6,129 nt of DNA from an uncultured Lachnospiraceae bacterium (lineage in GTDB: Bacteria > Bacillota > Clostridia > Lachnospirales > Lachnospiraceae), in assembly GCA_910578795.1 (NCBI GenBank), contig CAJTSD010000079.1, positions 1 through 6,129 of the forward strand. The letters run 5' to 3'. The position numbers and the translations under genes were made by a program. Positions 1 to 5,907 of this stretch are shown here, piece by piece (position 1 is the first letter of the stretch; each line of letters begins with the position of its first letter). Below the pieces are notes generated by a model that was given only the letters and a program-made list of their open reading frames with translations, was not told the origin of the DNA and did not search any database.

Positions 1-42
1 TTTTTCTGTTATGGAAACTGTGTTTACATTTGCACCTGCCAT
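1..42 (-). CDS. Start of an unidentified gene, cut by the window edge
   Basis: Only the first 14 codons are visible, reading MAGANVNTVSITEK, and the frame is still open at position 1. The start is supported by an AGGAG sequence at 53-57, ten bases upstream of the ATG, with a second GGAGG at 61-65. The gene lies 86 bases after the stop of the coiled-coil gene and has the same orientation, so it is probably the next gene of the same mobile-element region. A weak terminator-like hairpin lies between the two. Fourteen residues are too few to name a family. Confidence 0.6.
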   Translation of the reverse strand, partial: MAGANVNTVSITEK

Positions 43-69
43 ACGGTTATTTCTCCTTTTCCTCCATAA

Positions 70-100
70 AAGCAGAAAACAGACAAGTTTCCCTGTCTGT
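70..100 (-). terminator. Weak terminator- or attenuator-like hairpin
   Basis: On the minus strand ACAGACA (94-100) pairs with TGTCTGT (79-85) around an 8-base loop. It is followed by an interrupted T-rich stretch, TTTCTGCTTTT, down to about 68. It lies between the coiled-coil gene stop (129) and the next gene start (42). The 7-bp stem is only moderately G/C-rich and the T-tract is broken, so termination is probably partial. Confidence 0.4.
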
Positions 101-128
101 CTCCGCTGTTGATATTTTAAACTGCCGC

Positions 129-965
129 CTATAAACATTCCGCTTTGCTTTTCGCCGCTGCCTTGTCTGGCGCTTTGCCCTGCTGTTCCACTTTCGCCTT
201 CATCTGCGACAGCTTATCCTTTACCGATGAGCGCCCGCCCTTTTCCACTTCCTTTTCAACCATAAAACGGGCTGAGAGCTTATCCAGTTTCTCCAACGCA
301 CGGTCAACCGTATCAATATTTTTCTGCAAACGTGCCACTACATCTTTAATGGGCTTGTTGATTATCCTTGTCAGGGCAACACCCGGGCTTTCGTCCGATA
401 CTTCTTTCGTGCCTTTCCCCGCTATCAGCCTGCCCACATTGGATACGCTGTTCCCAATCTGCTTTAACTCGTCACCAATACTGTCAATCTGATTGGCAGT
501 TTTTTCATAATCCGTCTTAACCTCCTGTAATTTTTCCTGATAGCCTGCAAGCACCGACTTAATACCGGACAGACCTTTCTGTACCACTGTACACATCGCT
601 TCTTTCCCCTTTTCCTTAAAGGCGCTGACCGCCTGCGCCGCTGTCTGCATCAGGCGGTCTTTTACTTCCGAAAGCCGTTCCGACAGGCTCGTGACTTTCT
701 CCTGAAGCTGTGCTGCTTTGTCCATAAGACGTTCCGTGACTGTTTTGGGCTGGCTCTCCTGCAATTGTGCAAGCTGCTCCCTCATACCCTGCAGTTCGTC
801 TGCCACGACACTGAGCTGCAACTGCATCCCTGCCACATACCGGAACATCTCCATAAATCCCTGCGACTGTTCACCCATGTTCTGCTGGCTTAAAAGTTCC
901 ATGAACTGCTTTATCACGTCGCTTTCTTCCATACCCTTTTTTGTATTCTGTTCTGCTGTGTTCAT
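129..965 (-). CDS. Coiled-coil mobile-element protein, DUF6674-like
   Basis: This predicted 278-aa cytoplasmic protein has no signal peptide or membrane segment. An N-terminal helical block (about residues 14-60, with VIKQFMELLSQQNM) resembles, from memory, the DUF6674 family of Clostridia conjugative elements. Long heptad-like, Lys/Glu/Gln-rich stretches follow at about 52-105, 140-175 and 206-240, indicating coiled coils and oligomerisation. The last 32 residues (SVKDKLSQMKAKV then a Lys/Ala-rich tail) resemble the end of the helicase at 3832. The start at 965 is preferred because GGAGG lies at 975-979, nine bases upstream. The frame is open back to an ATG at 1115, but that start overlaps the upstream gene and adds 50 residues of different character. 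A structural or DNA-associated role in element maintenance or transfer is inference. The gene call is firm, the family name tentative. Confidence 0.85.
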   Translation of the reverse strand: MNTAEQNTKKGMEESDVIKQFMELLSQQNMGEQSQGFMEMFRYVAGMQLQLSVVADELQGMREQLAQLQESQPKTVTERLMDKAAQLQEKVTSLSERLSEVKDRLMQTAAQAVSAFKEKGKEAMCTVVQKGLSGIKSVLAGYQEKLQEVKTDYEKTANQIDSIGDELKQIGNSVSNVGRLIAGKGTKEVSDESPGVALTRIINKPIKDVVARLQKNIDTVDRALEKLDKLSARFMVEKEVEKGGRSSVKDKLSQMKAKVEQQGKAPDKAAAKSKAECL

Positions 966-974
966 ATTTCCAAA

Positions 975-979
975 CCTCC
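975..979 (-). promoter_or_regulatory. Ribosome binding site that fixes the start at 965
   Basis: GGAGG on the minus strand lies nine bases before the ATG at 963-965. No comparable site precedes the alternative upstream ATG at 1115, so the shorter 278-aa product is preferred. Confidence 0.7.
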
Positions 980-1002
980 GATTCTCATTTTTTACAATAA
1001 TC

Positions 1003-1053
1003 TGGCGGGGACATTTCCCCTGCTGTGCGCCACTTTTGCGGTAAATCACAAAA
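1003..1053 (-). promoter_or_regulatory. Two hairpins in the leader of the coiled-coil gene
   Basis: The 139-base gap between genes (966-1104) can fold into two local structures on the minus-strand RNA. The first is TTTTGTG (1047-1053) with CGCAAAA (1034-1040) around a 6-base loop, including one U-G pair. The second is GGGGA (1016-1020) with TCCCC (1007-1011) around a 4-base loop. In an alternative fold, TGGCG (1028-1032) pairs with CGCCA (1003-1007) and encloses most of the second hairpin. Neither is followed by a T-tract, so terminator function is unlikely. A translational or processing role is possible. The hairpins are visible in the sequence; their function is unknown. Confidence 0.35.
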
Positions 1054-1104
1054 GAAAAGACAGTCCGTATCTGACCGCCCCTGCACATTGTTTCGATTGT
1101 TTTT

Positions 1105-1446
1105 CTAATAATCAATGACTTCCTTATCAGGAAAAAGCCTGATGAACTCCTTTACCGCCTCCTGCACCTGCGGATTGCCGCAAAATTCGGGCATAAGGCT
1201 GATAATGCCTATGTCAATCTCATCGCCGGAAAGAATGTCAGCCTGCGAGTCCTCCACTTTATTCGTACCTTTCACATGGAGATTGATGCCAATAGCAGGA
1301 ATACCATTCATGCGCTCCGGCGGTATCTTTTCATAAATCACAACTGCCTCCTCCAAAGTCCTGATGCCCTCGTGGTATTCGCCCAAGCTGTGATATTCCC
1401 CGCATTCCGCTACCGTAAATGTCAGAACAACCTTTTTATTTTCCAT
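1105..1446 (-). CDS. Small stand-alone protein resembling the LPD16 domain
   Basis: This 113-aa acidic, soluble protein has no signal peptide or membrane segment. The segment from FTVAECGEYHSLGEYHEGI (residues 10-28) through PPERMNGIPAIGINLH to a C-terminal region ending FPDKEVIDY resembles, from memory, the large polyvalent-protein-associated domain LPD16. In Clostridia mobile elements that domain is usually part of longer multidomain proteins. Here it is encoded alone. AGGAG at 1457-1461, ten bases upstream, supports the start. Only 30 bases separate it from the PP-loop gene, so the two are probably co-transcribed. The biochemical role of this domain is not known to me. LPD domains are associated with conjugative elements and phages, so a role in establishment or host interaction is a guess. 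The CDS is secure and the domain name tentative. Confidence 0.82.
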   Translation of the reverse strand: MENKKVVLTFTVAECGEYHSLGEYHEGIRTLEEAVVIYEKIPPERMNGIPAIGINLHVKGTNKVEDSQADILSGDEIDIGIISLMPEFCGNPQVQEAVKEFIRLFPDKEVIDY

Positions 1447-1476
1447 AATAACTGCTCTCCTTTTCGTCCTTATTTT

Positions 1477-2769
1477 CTATGCTGCAAGATGTTTCTGCGT
1501 ATCCTCTGTCATATACCGACCAAGATATTCGTCCCTGTGCGGCATTGCAATATGGAGATTTCCATGCAGGTTAATCCACTCTATGACAAACCAAAAGCCA
1601 AGCCCCCGGCTGTCCGGTTTCCAAATGCCCTTTTCATTAAATGCGCCGCCGCGCATCATATAATCAATAATTTCAGGATTGGATAGTTTCTCCGCAAGCT
1701 CCCAACGGTTCGGTGATTTCTCCCTGTGACACCCGAACCCGCAGGAAACGCACCCTGTCCTGTCACATCCGGTAGTATCAAAAATGGGTTTTCCAACATC
1801 AAATATCCCCATATCCATTGTATTACCCTGCGGCTGCGCTTCCCCAAAATCTGCCGTGACCTCTCCATACACGTCCGCAATCGGGATATGGCTGTTGAAA
1901 ATATATTCCAATACGTCCTGCTCCGTCCAGAATGACATCGGATTACTGATCGGGCTTTTCATGTCAAAACCGTTGCAGCCGTTTTTGAGCCAGTTTGTTG
2001 TCCGCAGCCTGCTTTCGCTTGCCATCTGCGCCGTCATGGGCATTTTTCCCGTCCTTTTTGCGTAGCCGTGCATGGGGGATTTTTTCATAATGGAACAGCA
2101 GTGATCCGCTATTTCAAAGGGCGCTTCCAAAAAGAATTTGTAGCGTTCCTTATTATACATCCTGGAATATTCCGATGTTTCCACACCGTTTTCTTTATGC
2201 GGATATTTCCCCTGCATGATTAGGTAGCGGACGGGTGTTTTAATGTCCGTACTCGGTATTTCCCCGCGAATCAGACTTTTATAAAGTTCATTTTCCTTAT
2301 CCTCACGGCGGTCTATGCCGACCAAATCCGCCATATAACTGTGATTTGGGACTTTTCCCCCATGATCTGCACTTTTCTCCCGTTCCAGCAGCTTTTCCAT
2401 GTACCGCCTTGCACCGTATACACAGCCTGCCACTTCCTTGCCAATCATGGGATAGCCGTATTTTATGATGACCTGACGGAAGTTCATTTTCGGTCTGATA
2501 ATCTCCACGTTATCCTGCCGCTTTACAAACTCCCTGACTTCCGGGTATTCCAGTCCGGTATCGACATAGACAGCGCCGATTTTAGGGTACATTTCCCTTG
2601 CGATATGTAATAAAACAGAACTGTCTTTCCCACCGCTAAACGCGATGTACACGCCGTCCGTGCCGTAATAGTCCACCCATTCCCGTATACGGTACTGTGT
2701 CATCCGTATTTTTATGGAGAGCGGGAGGCACTGCATCTGGTATAAGTCGCTCATTGTATGTTTGTTCAT
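1477..2769 (-). CDS. PAPS-reductase-family PP-loop protein with a predicted Fe-S site
   Basis: This 430-aa cytoplasmic protein belongs to the phosphoadenosine phosphosulfate reductase / adenine-nucleotide alpha-hydrolase superfamily. The PP-loop SGGKDSS (residues 45-51) binds the nucleotide phosphates. AVYVDTGLEYPEV (66-78) is the following strand and turn typical of the family. HCCSIMKKSP (223-232), with a Cys pair at 224-225, matches the CCxxxKxxP signature, and SESRLR (251-256) fits the conserved basic substrate loop. SFWTEQDVLEYI (279-290) matches the family's W-x-x-x-D-V segment. The cluster C335, C340, C343, C347 supplies a CxxC, so CC...CxxC could hold a 4Fe-4S cluster as in APS reductases. 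The C-terminal catalytic ECGLH motif is absent, so assimilatory sulfate reduction is unlikely. DndC (DNA phosphorothioation) and IbrA-like proteins are related alternatives. The start at 2769 has AGGAG at 2782-2786, with AGGA closer at 2774-2777. The gene probably forms an operon with the small protein after it. Confidence 0.9.
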   Translation of the reverse strand: MNKHTMSDLYQMQCLPLSIKIRMTQYRIREWVDYYGTDGVYIAFSGGKDSSVLLHIAREMYPKIGAVYVDTGLEYPEVREFVKRQDNVEIIRPKMNFRQVIIKYGYPMIGKEVAGCVYGARRYMEKLLEREKSADHGGKVPNHSYMADLVGIDRREDKENELYKSLIRGEIPSTDIKTPVRYLIMQGKYPHKENGVETSEYSRMYNKERYKFFLEAPFEIADHCCSIMKKSPMHGYAKRTGKMPMTAQMASESRLRTTNWLKNGCNGFDMKSPISNPMSFWTEQDVLEYIFNSHIPIADVYGEVTADFGEAQPQGNTMDMGIFDVGKPIFDTTGCDRTGCVSCGFGCHREKSPNRWELAEKLSNPEIIDYMMRGGAFNEKGIWKPDSRGLGFWFVIEWINLHGNLHIAMPHRDEYLGRYMTEDTQKHLAA

Positions 2770-2789
2770 GTTTTCCTGTCACTCCTTTC

Positions 2790-2801
2790 TTCTGTACAGA
2801 A
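2790..2801. promoter_or_regulatory. Perfect 12-bp palindrome before the PP-loop gene (possible operator)
   Basis: TTCTGTACAGAA is identical on both strands. It lies between the leader hairpin and the ribosome binding site of the PP-loop gene (AGGAG at 2782-2786). Its half-site TACAGAA occurs again at 2822-2828, 27 bases away. A dyad of this kind could bind a dimeric regulator, but no specific regulator is recognised. Confidence 0.35.
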
Positions 2802-2836
2802 AAATACCGCCCTGCATTATTTACAGAACGGTATTT
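2802..2836 (-). promoter_or_regulatory. Leader hairpin upstream of the PP-loop gene (attenuator or second terminator)
   Basis: On the minus-strand RNA, AAATACCGTTCTG (2824-2836) pairs with CAGGGCGGTATTT (2802-2814) around a 9-base loop. The stem is 13 bp with two central U-G pairs. On the plus strand those two positions would be mismatches, so the structure suits the minus-strand transcript. The distal arm runs into a short run of T (2800-2804). It follows the strong terminator of the GNAT gene. No convincing promoter is visible between the two, which is compatible with tandem terminators or an attenuator controlling entry into the PP-loop operon. Confidence 0.45.
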
Positions 2837-2837
2837 C

Positions 2838-2885
2838 AAAACAAAAAAAGGTGTATGATATTGATTTTCTCTATACCATACACCT
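2838..2885 (-). terminator. Strong intrinsic terminator of the GNAT cassette
   Basis: On the minus strand AGGTGTATG (2877-2885) pairs with CATACACCT (2849-2857). After one mismatch three more pairs extend the stem, leaving an 11-base loop. It is followed immediately by a T-tract, TTTTTTTGTTTT (2838-2849). It begins 30 bases after the GNAT stop codon. Stem, loop and tract are all directly visible. Confidence 0.85.
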
Positions 2886-2915
2886 AAAGTTACTGTTACT
2901 ATGAAATTTTTACAT

Positions 2916-3527
2916 CTAAACCAGCCTTAACAACTGTACCAGTTCATGCGGTTCGGATTCTTTTGATACGGTCTGCCTTGTGTCAAACTGCTTAAAACCA
3001 TAATTTTCATAAAAGGAAAGCAGTTTTGCATTGTTCTCCGCTTCTACAAACGCCACCATGCCGCCCGCCTGATACTGTAATGACTGTACCTGCCTAATTG
3101 CCGCCTCAAGCAGTTCTTTCCCGGTTATCCTGCCCTTTGCCCTGTCATTAAAATTTTTCCCAAGCTGTGCAATGAGGTAAGCCGCAAGATTATAGGTCTG
3201 TTCCCCTTTGTCTATCTCACTGAATCTCCCAAGTTTGCGCTTTACCGTGTTGCTGAACGGTTCTGCCTTTACCACAAGCGGTTTTATCGTGATAGAAAAA
3301 TAGCCCAATAACTCCGCATCTTCCAGCGATAACACTAAATATGTAACTGCCTGATGTTTCTTTGCAAATTCGATTGCCTGATGTTTCAAAAAGCGCTCAA
3401 CATCCTTATTTAACGGACAGGAAAACTCGGAAAGGAACTGCAACAGCTTATCCTCTCCGAGCCGTCCGTCGTCATTCTCCAAATACTCACGAATGTTCAG
3501 CACGATAAAATTATTCGTCTGCTGCAT
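2916..3527 (-). CDS. GNAT-family N-acetyltransferase, toxin-like
   Basis: This 203-aa cytoplasmic protein has the GNAT fold, which transfers acetyl groups from acetyl-CoA. The N-terminal part (CPLNKDVERFLKHQAIEF, 37-54) and the strand pair TYLVLS...LLGYFSI (62-79) match a common Firmicutes GNAT family. The region around QLGKNFNDRAKGRITGKELL (121-140) corresponds to the acetyl-CoA pyrophosphate-binding loop and helix. FVEAENNAKLLSFYENYGF (160-178) is the C-terminal motif, whose Tyr173 or Tyr176 would be the general acid. The start is supported by AGGAAG at 3535-3540, seven bases upstream and inside the preceding gene. The reading frame overlaps that gene by 17 bases, implying translational coupling. 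A small gene upstream, its own promoter and its own terminator recall GNAT toxin-antitoxin operons such as TacAT, whose toxins acetylate aminoacyl-tRNA. A free-standing resistance or metabolite acetyltransferase is the alternative. The substrate is unknown. Confidence 0.88.
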   Translation of the reverse strand: MQQTNNFIVLNIREYLENDDGRLGEDKLLQFLSEFSCPLNKDVERFLKHQAIEFAKKHQAVTYLVLSLEDAELLGYFSITIKPLVVKAEPFSNTVKRKLGRFSEIDKGEQTYNLAAYLIAQLGKNFNDRAKGRITGKELLEAAIRQVQSLQYQAGGMVAFVEAENNAKLLSFYENYGFKQFDTRQTVSKESEPHELVQLLRLV

Positions 3528-3705
3528 CCGTTTTCTTCCTTTTCTCCATGAATTTTACTATTTCATCCGCTCCATGCAGGTAAGTCACATTGATCGGAAC
3601 ACGAGGTGTCCTGTCGTTGGCAGATGCCTCTATTGCATCGGCAAACATCTCCACCTGCTTTTGACCTGATATAACAAAATTCTTCGTAATACTTGAAGTT
3701 GCCAT
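3511..3705 (-). CDS. Small protein preceding the GNAT gene, putative antitoxin
   Basis: This is a 64-aa soluble protein. SSITKNFVISG (residues 4-14) looks like a beta strand, followed by a helix (QKQVEMFADAIEASAN, 15-30). A Pro-containing linker precedes a second strand-helix (VPINVTYLHGADEIVKFMEKRKK). This layout could form a ribbon-helix-helix-like DNA-binding fold, but it is not an obvious DUF1778 antitoxin. Short proteins starting MATSSI are, from memory, frequent beside GNAT genes in Clostridia. The start has an excellent AGGAGGTG site at 3713-3720. It is the first gene of a two-gene operon, its 3' end overlaps the GNAT gene, and a clear promoter lies upstream, as expected for an antitoxin that represses its own operon. 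The antitoxin role is inference from this arrangement. Confidence 0.82.
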   Translation of the reverse strand: MATSSITKNFVISGQKQVEMFADAIEASANDRTPRVPINVTYLHGADEIVKFMEKRKKTDAADE

Positions 3706-3747
3706 AGAAACACACCTCCTTTATCAGTATGGCTCTTTTTCTCAACG

Positions 3748-3783
3748 CCTACTCTTATGAGCGCAGGTTTTACTTCCCTACTC
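3748..3783 (-). repeat. Repeated GAGTAGG in the leader of the GNAT cassette
   Basis: GAGTAGG on the minus strand occurs at 3777-3783, just downstream of the -10 box, and again at 3748-3754. The repeat spacing is 29 bases. Its position, overlapping the expected transcription start, would suit an autoregulatory operator, but a 7-base repeat can arise by chance. Confidence 0.2.
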
Positions 3784-3785
3784 AT

Positions 3786-3814
3786 ATTTTACGATTTTAC
3801 CGACTGTTTTGCAA
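3786..3814 (-). promoter_or_regulatory. Sigma-70-type promoter of the GNAT cassette
   Basis: The -35 box TTGCAA (3809-3814) and the -10 box TAAAAT (3786-3791) are separated by exactly 17 bases on the minus strand. Transcription would start near 3779, leaving a leader of about 74 bases before the start at 3705. The promoter begins 18 bases after the helicase stop, so the cassette need not depend on upstream transcription. Confidence 0.7.
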
Positions 3815-3831
3815 TCGAATTTTTGTAGATT

Positions 3832-5907
3832 TTATATAACCGCCTCTTTTCCCTTTGTTTTATCCGTTCCGATGTTTTCCGCACCTGCCACCTGAGCCTT
3901 GTATGCCGCCAGTTTCTCCTTTAACGATGCCTTTGCAGGCTTGTCAGCGGTTCCGGCTACCAGCTTTAATCCATGTGGACTGTTATTTTCTGCCGCGTGA
4001 TTATGTCCGGCATTTTCCATAGGAACAGGCGGAGAATATGCCGCAGCCTGTTCTTTCCTCTGGTCACTGTGTCCTAAAGTATCTGCTTGCGGCTGCTCTG
4101 CCCTTTGGTCATCGTGTCCAAAAGTGTCCGCTTCTGACTGTTCTGACACTTCATTCTCAACCTGTACGTCACTGCCTGTTTCGTCCATGTTCAGCAGGGC
4201 ATTGAGGGCGGATAGGCGGTCTAACTTCTCCTTCAGTTCGGTTTCCTGTGCAAAAGGTTTTGTAACCTCTGCCTTTGCCGTTTCAAGCTGCCGCTCCACA
4301 TTTTCCAGTTTTACTTTGGCGTTGTCAAGTTCTTTTGGCATGGCTTCCAGCGCATGGTTGATACGGGTAATATTCCCGAACGGATCTGCACCAACTTCAA
4401 GGTTATGGGAAAGCTGCCCTTTTAAATTCATTACAAATCTATGATTTAAGCTGTCAAAAGAAACCGCCATCTTAAAGCCTGCATATTCGCCTATGGTAGC
4501 GGGAGCATTGACACTTTTTACCTCTTTGCACATCTCCACCAGCGCTGTCCCGGCTTCTTTTTTATCCGTGTAGAGCTTATTTCCTACTTTCATGGAAAAC
4601 TGCTCTTTATCTTCCGGAAGATTCTCCTTTGCAGTCTGAATGTCCGCCGTCAAGCCGTCAATACGCTCTTTCAGCGTTGCTATCTGCTGTGGGTAATGCT
4701 GCGTGATATTATCCTCAAGACGGTATATTTGGCTGGTATGGTTAGCTTTCATCAGCTTTAGCTTTGACACCTGCACGTCCAAATCCATCTTTTCGCGGAT
4801 ATACGGGTTGCCCGTGGCTAGGGCTTTGACCTCCGCGTAAGTGAGCGCCGCCTCGTCCACATCTTCACAGCTCCGTACAGGTGATTTACTCGTCATAATC
4901 TGACCGATGAATTTCTGCTTGTTTTCGATCAGCTGCCATGAATAACTGTCGAATGTATTTTCGGTCACATACCGAAAAATCTTAACCCTGTCATTCATAT
5001 TGCCCTGCCTTAAAATACGACCTTCCTGCTGTTCGATGTCAGAAGGACGCCAAGGCACGTCGAGATGATGTAACGCTATCAGCCTATCCTGCACATTGGT
5101 TCCGGCTCCCATTTTCTGCGTCGAACCCAATAAAAAACGAACCTGCCCGCTTCTGACTTTCCCGAACAGCTCCGCTTTCCTTTGCTCAGTATTTGCATCG
5201 TGTATAAAAGCTATTTCCTCCGGTGGGACACCCTTATCAATCAGTTTGCTGCGAATGTCCTCATAAACATTAAATGTACCATCTCCTTTCGGTGTTGATA
5301 AGTCGCAAAAGATGAGCTGCGCCGACTTCTGTTCCTTTGTCTGCTCCCAAATCTCGAACGCCTTGTTTACACAGACGCTCGCTTTTGAATTTTCATTGTC
5401 GGGGAGCATATCGTTGATTAGCCGTTGGTCTAATGCCAGTTTCCTGCCGTCATTTGTAATCCGAAGCATATTATCCACCGCTGCGTCCACTTTTCGGTTG
5501 CGGACTTCCTCGGCGCGTTCCGCAAGCGAAGCCACCATATCCTGCTGGTATTCGCTCGGCTTTAGCACAACATTTTCATACTCCGCCTCCGGCACGGGCA
5601 GTTTTAGCATATCCGGTGTCTGAATGTCGGCGCTTTCCTTGAATAATGCAATCAGCTCCGGAAGGTTGAAGAACTTTGCGAACCTTGTCTTTGCCCGGTA
5701 TCCAGTCCCCTCCGGCGCTAATTCTATCGCTGTCTGCGTTTCACCAAATGAGGACGCCCAACTGTCAAAATGTCCAAGCCCTAACTTTTGAAGCGTGCCA
5801 TACTGGAGATAACGCATATTTGTATAAAGCTCCGTCATACTGTTACTGATCGGCGTGCCTGTTGCGAAAGTGATGCCCCTGCCTCCGGTTATTTCAGGGA
5901 CGTGTTG
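3832..5907 (-). pseudogene. 5'-truncated SNF2-type helicase of a mobile element
   Basis: This is the C-terminal part of a large helicase, often fused to an N-6 DNA methylase, found in conjugative elements. The frame opens after a TGA at 5908-5910, and recognisable sequence begins at EITGGRGITFATGTPISNS (about 5895), which is helicase motif III. The first ATG (5838) lies inside this conserved stretch and has no ribosome binding site. The Walker A and DEAD-type motifs of the missing N-terminal half are absent, so ATPase activity is not expected. Numbered from that ATG (668 residues), motif V is GSTQKMGAGTNVQD (238-251) and motif VI QQEGRILRQGN (270-280). A coiled-coil region follows (about 352-405 and 495-550). 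Then come two 15-residue repeats (566-595) and a Lys-rich tail (SLKEKLAAYKAQV, 638-650). No frameshift was seen in the remaining frame, so the truncation looks recent. It could be restored if the rest lies beyond an inserted element. Confidence 0.85.
4054..4143 (-). repeat. Two tandem 45-bp repeats in the helicase tail
   Basis: The units encode EQSEADTFGHDDQRA (4099-4143) and EQPQADTLGHSDQRK (4054-4098). Ten of 15 residues are identical, as are about 33 of 45 bases by hand count. The repeat sits in a low-complexity, acidic and Gln-rich linker between the coiled coils and the lysine-rich tail. Confidence 0.7.

Noticed and set aside
65..67. ATG opening a six-codon peptide (MEEKEK) just before the last gene
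   Set aside because: It consists of the ribosome-binding-site region itself and has no separate initiation signal, so it is a chance frame.
145..492. Plus-strand open frame of 115 codons opposite the coiled-coil gene
   Set aside because: It lies wholly antisense to a well-supported gene, has a Ser/Phe/Cys-rich composition typical of shadow frames, and matches no family I recognise.
966..1115. Longer start (ATG at 1113-1115) for the coiled-coil gene
   Set aside because: It would overlap the upstream stop, lacks a ribosome binding site and adds residues unlike the rest of the protein. The start at 965 has an ideal GGAGG.
1656..1880. Minus-strand 74-codon frame inside the PP-loop gene
   Set aside because: It is an alternative frame of a gene with clear catalytic motifs and has no independent support.
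2636..2839. Minus-strand 67-codon frame overlapping the PP-loop gene start
   Set aside because: It runs through the leader hairpin, the palindrome and the ribosome binding site and continues in the wrong frame over the PP-loop coding region.
2802..2885. CRISPR-like or other repeat array
   Set aside because: The repeats here are arms of two separate hairpins with no regular spacer-repeat pattern. No array is present anywhere in the window.
3563..3745. Minus-strand 60-codon frame over the putative antitoxin
   Set aside because: The frame at 3705-3511 has the strong ribosome binding site and the family-like sequence. This one is its shadow.
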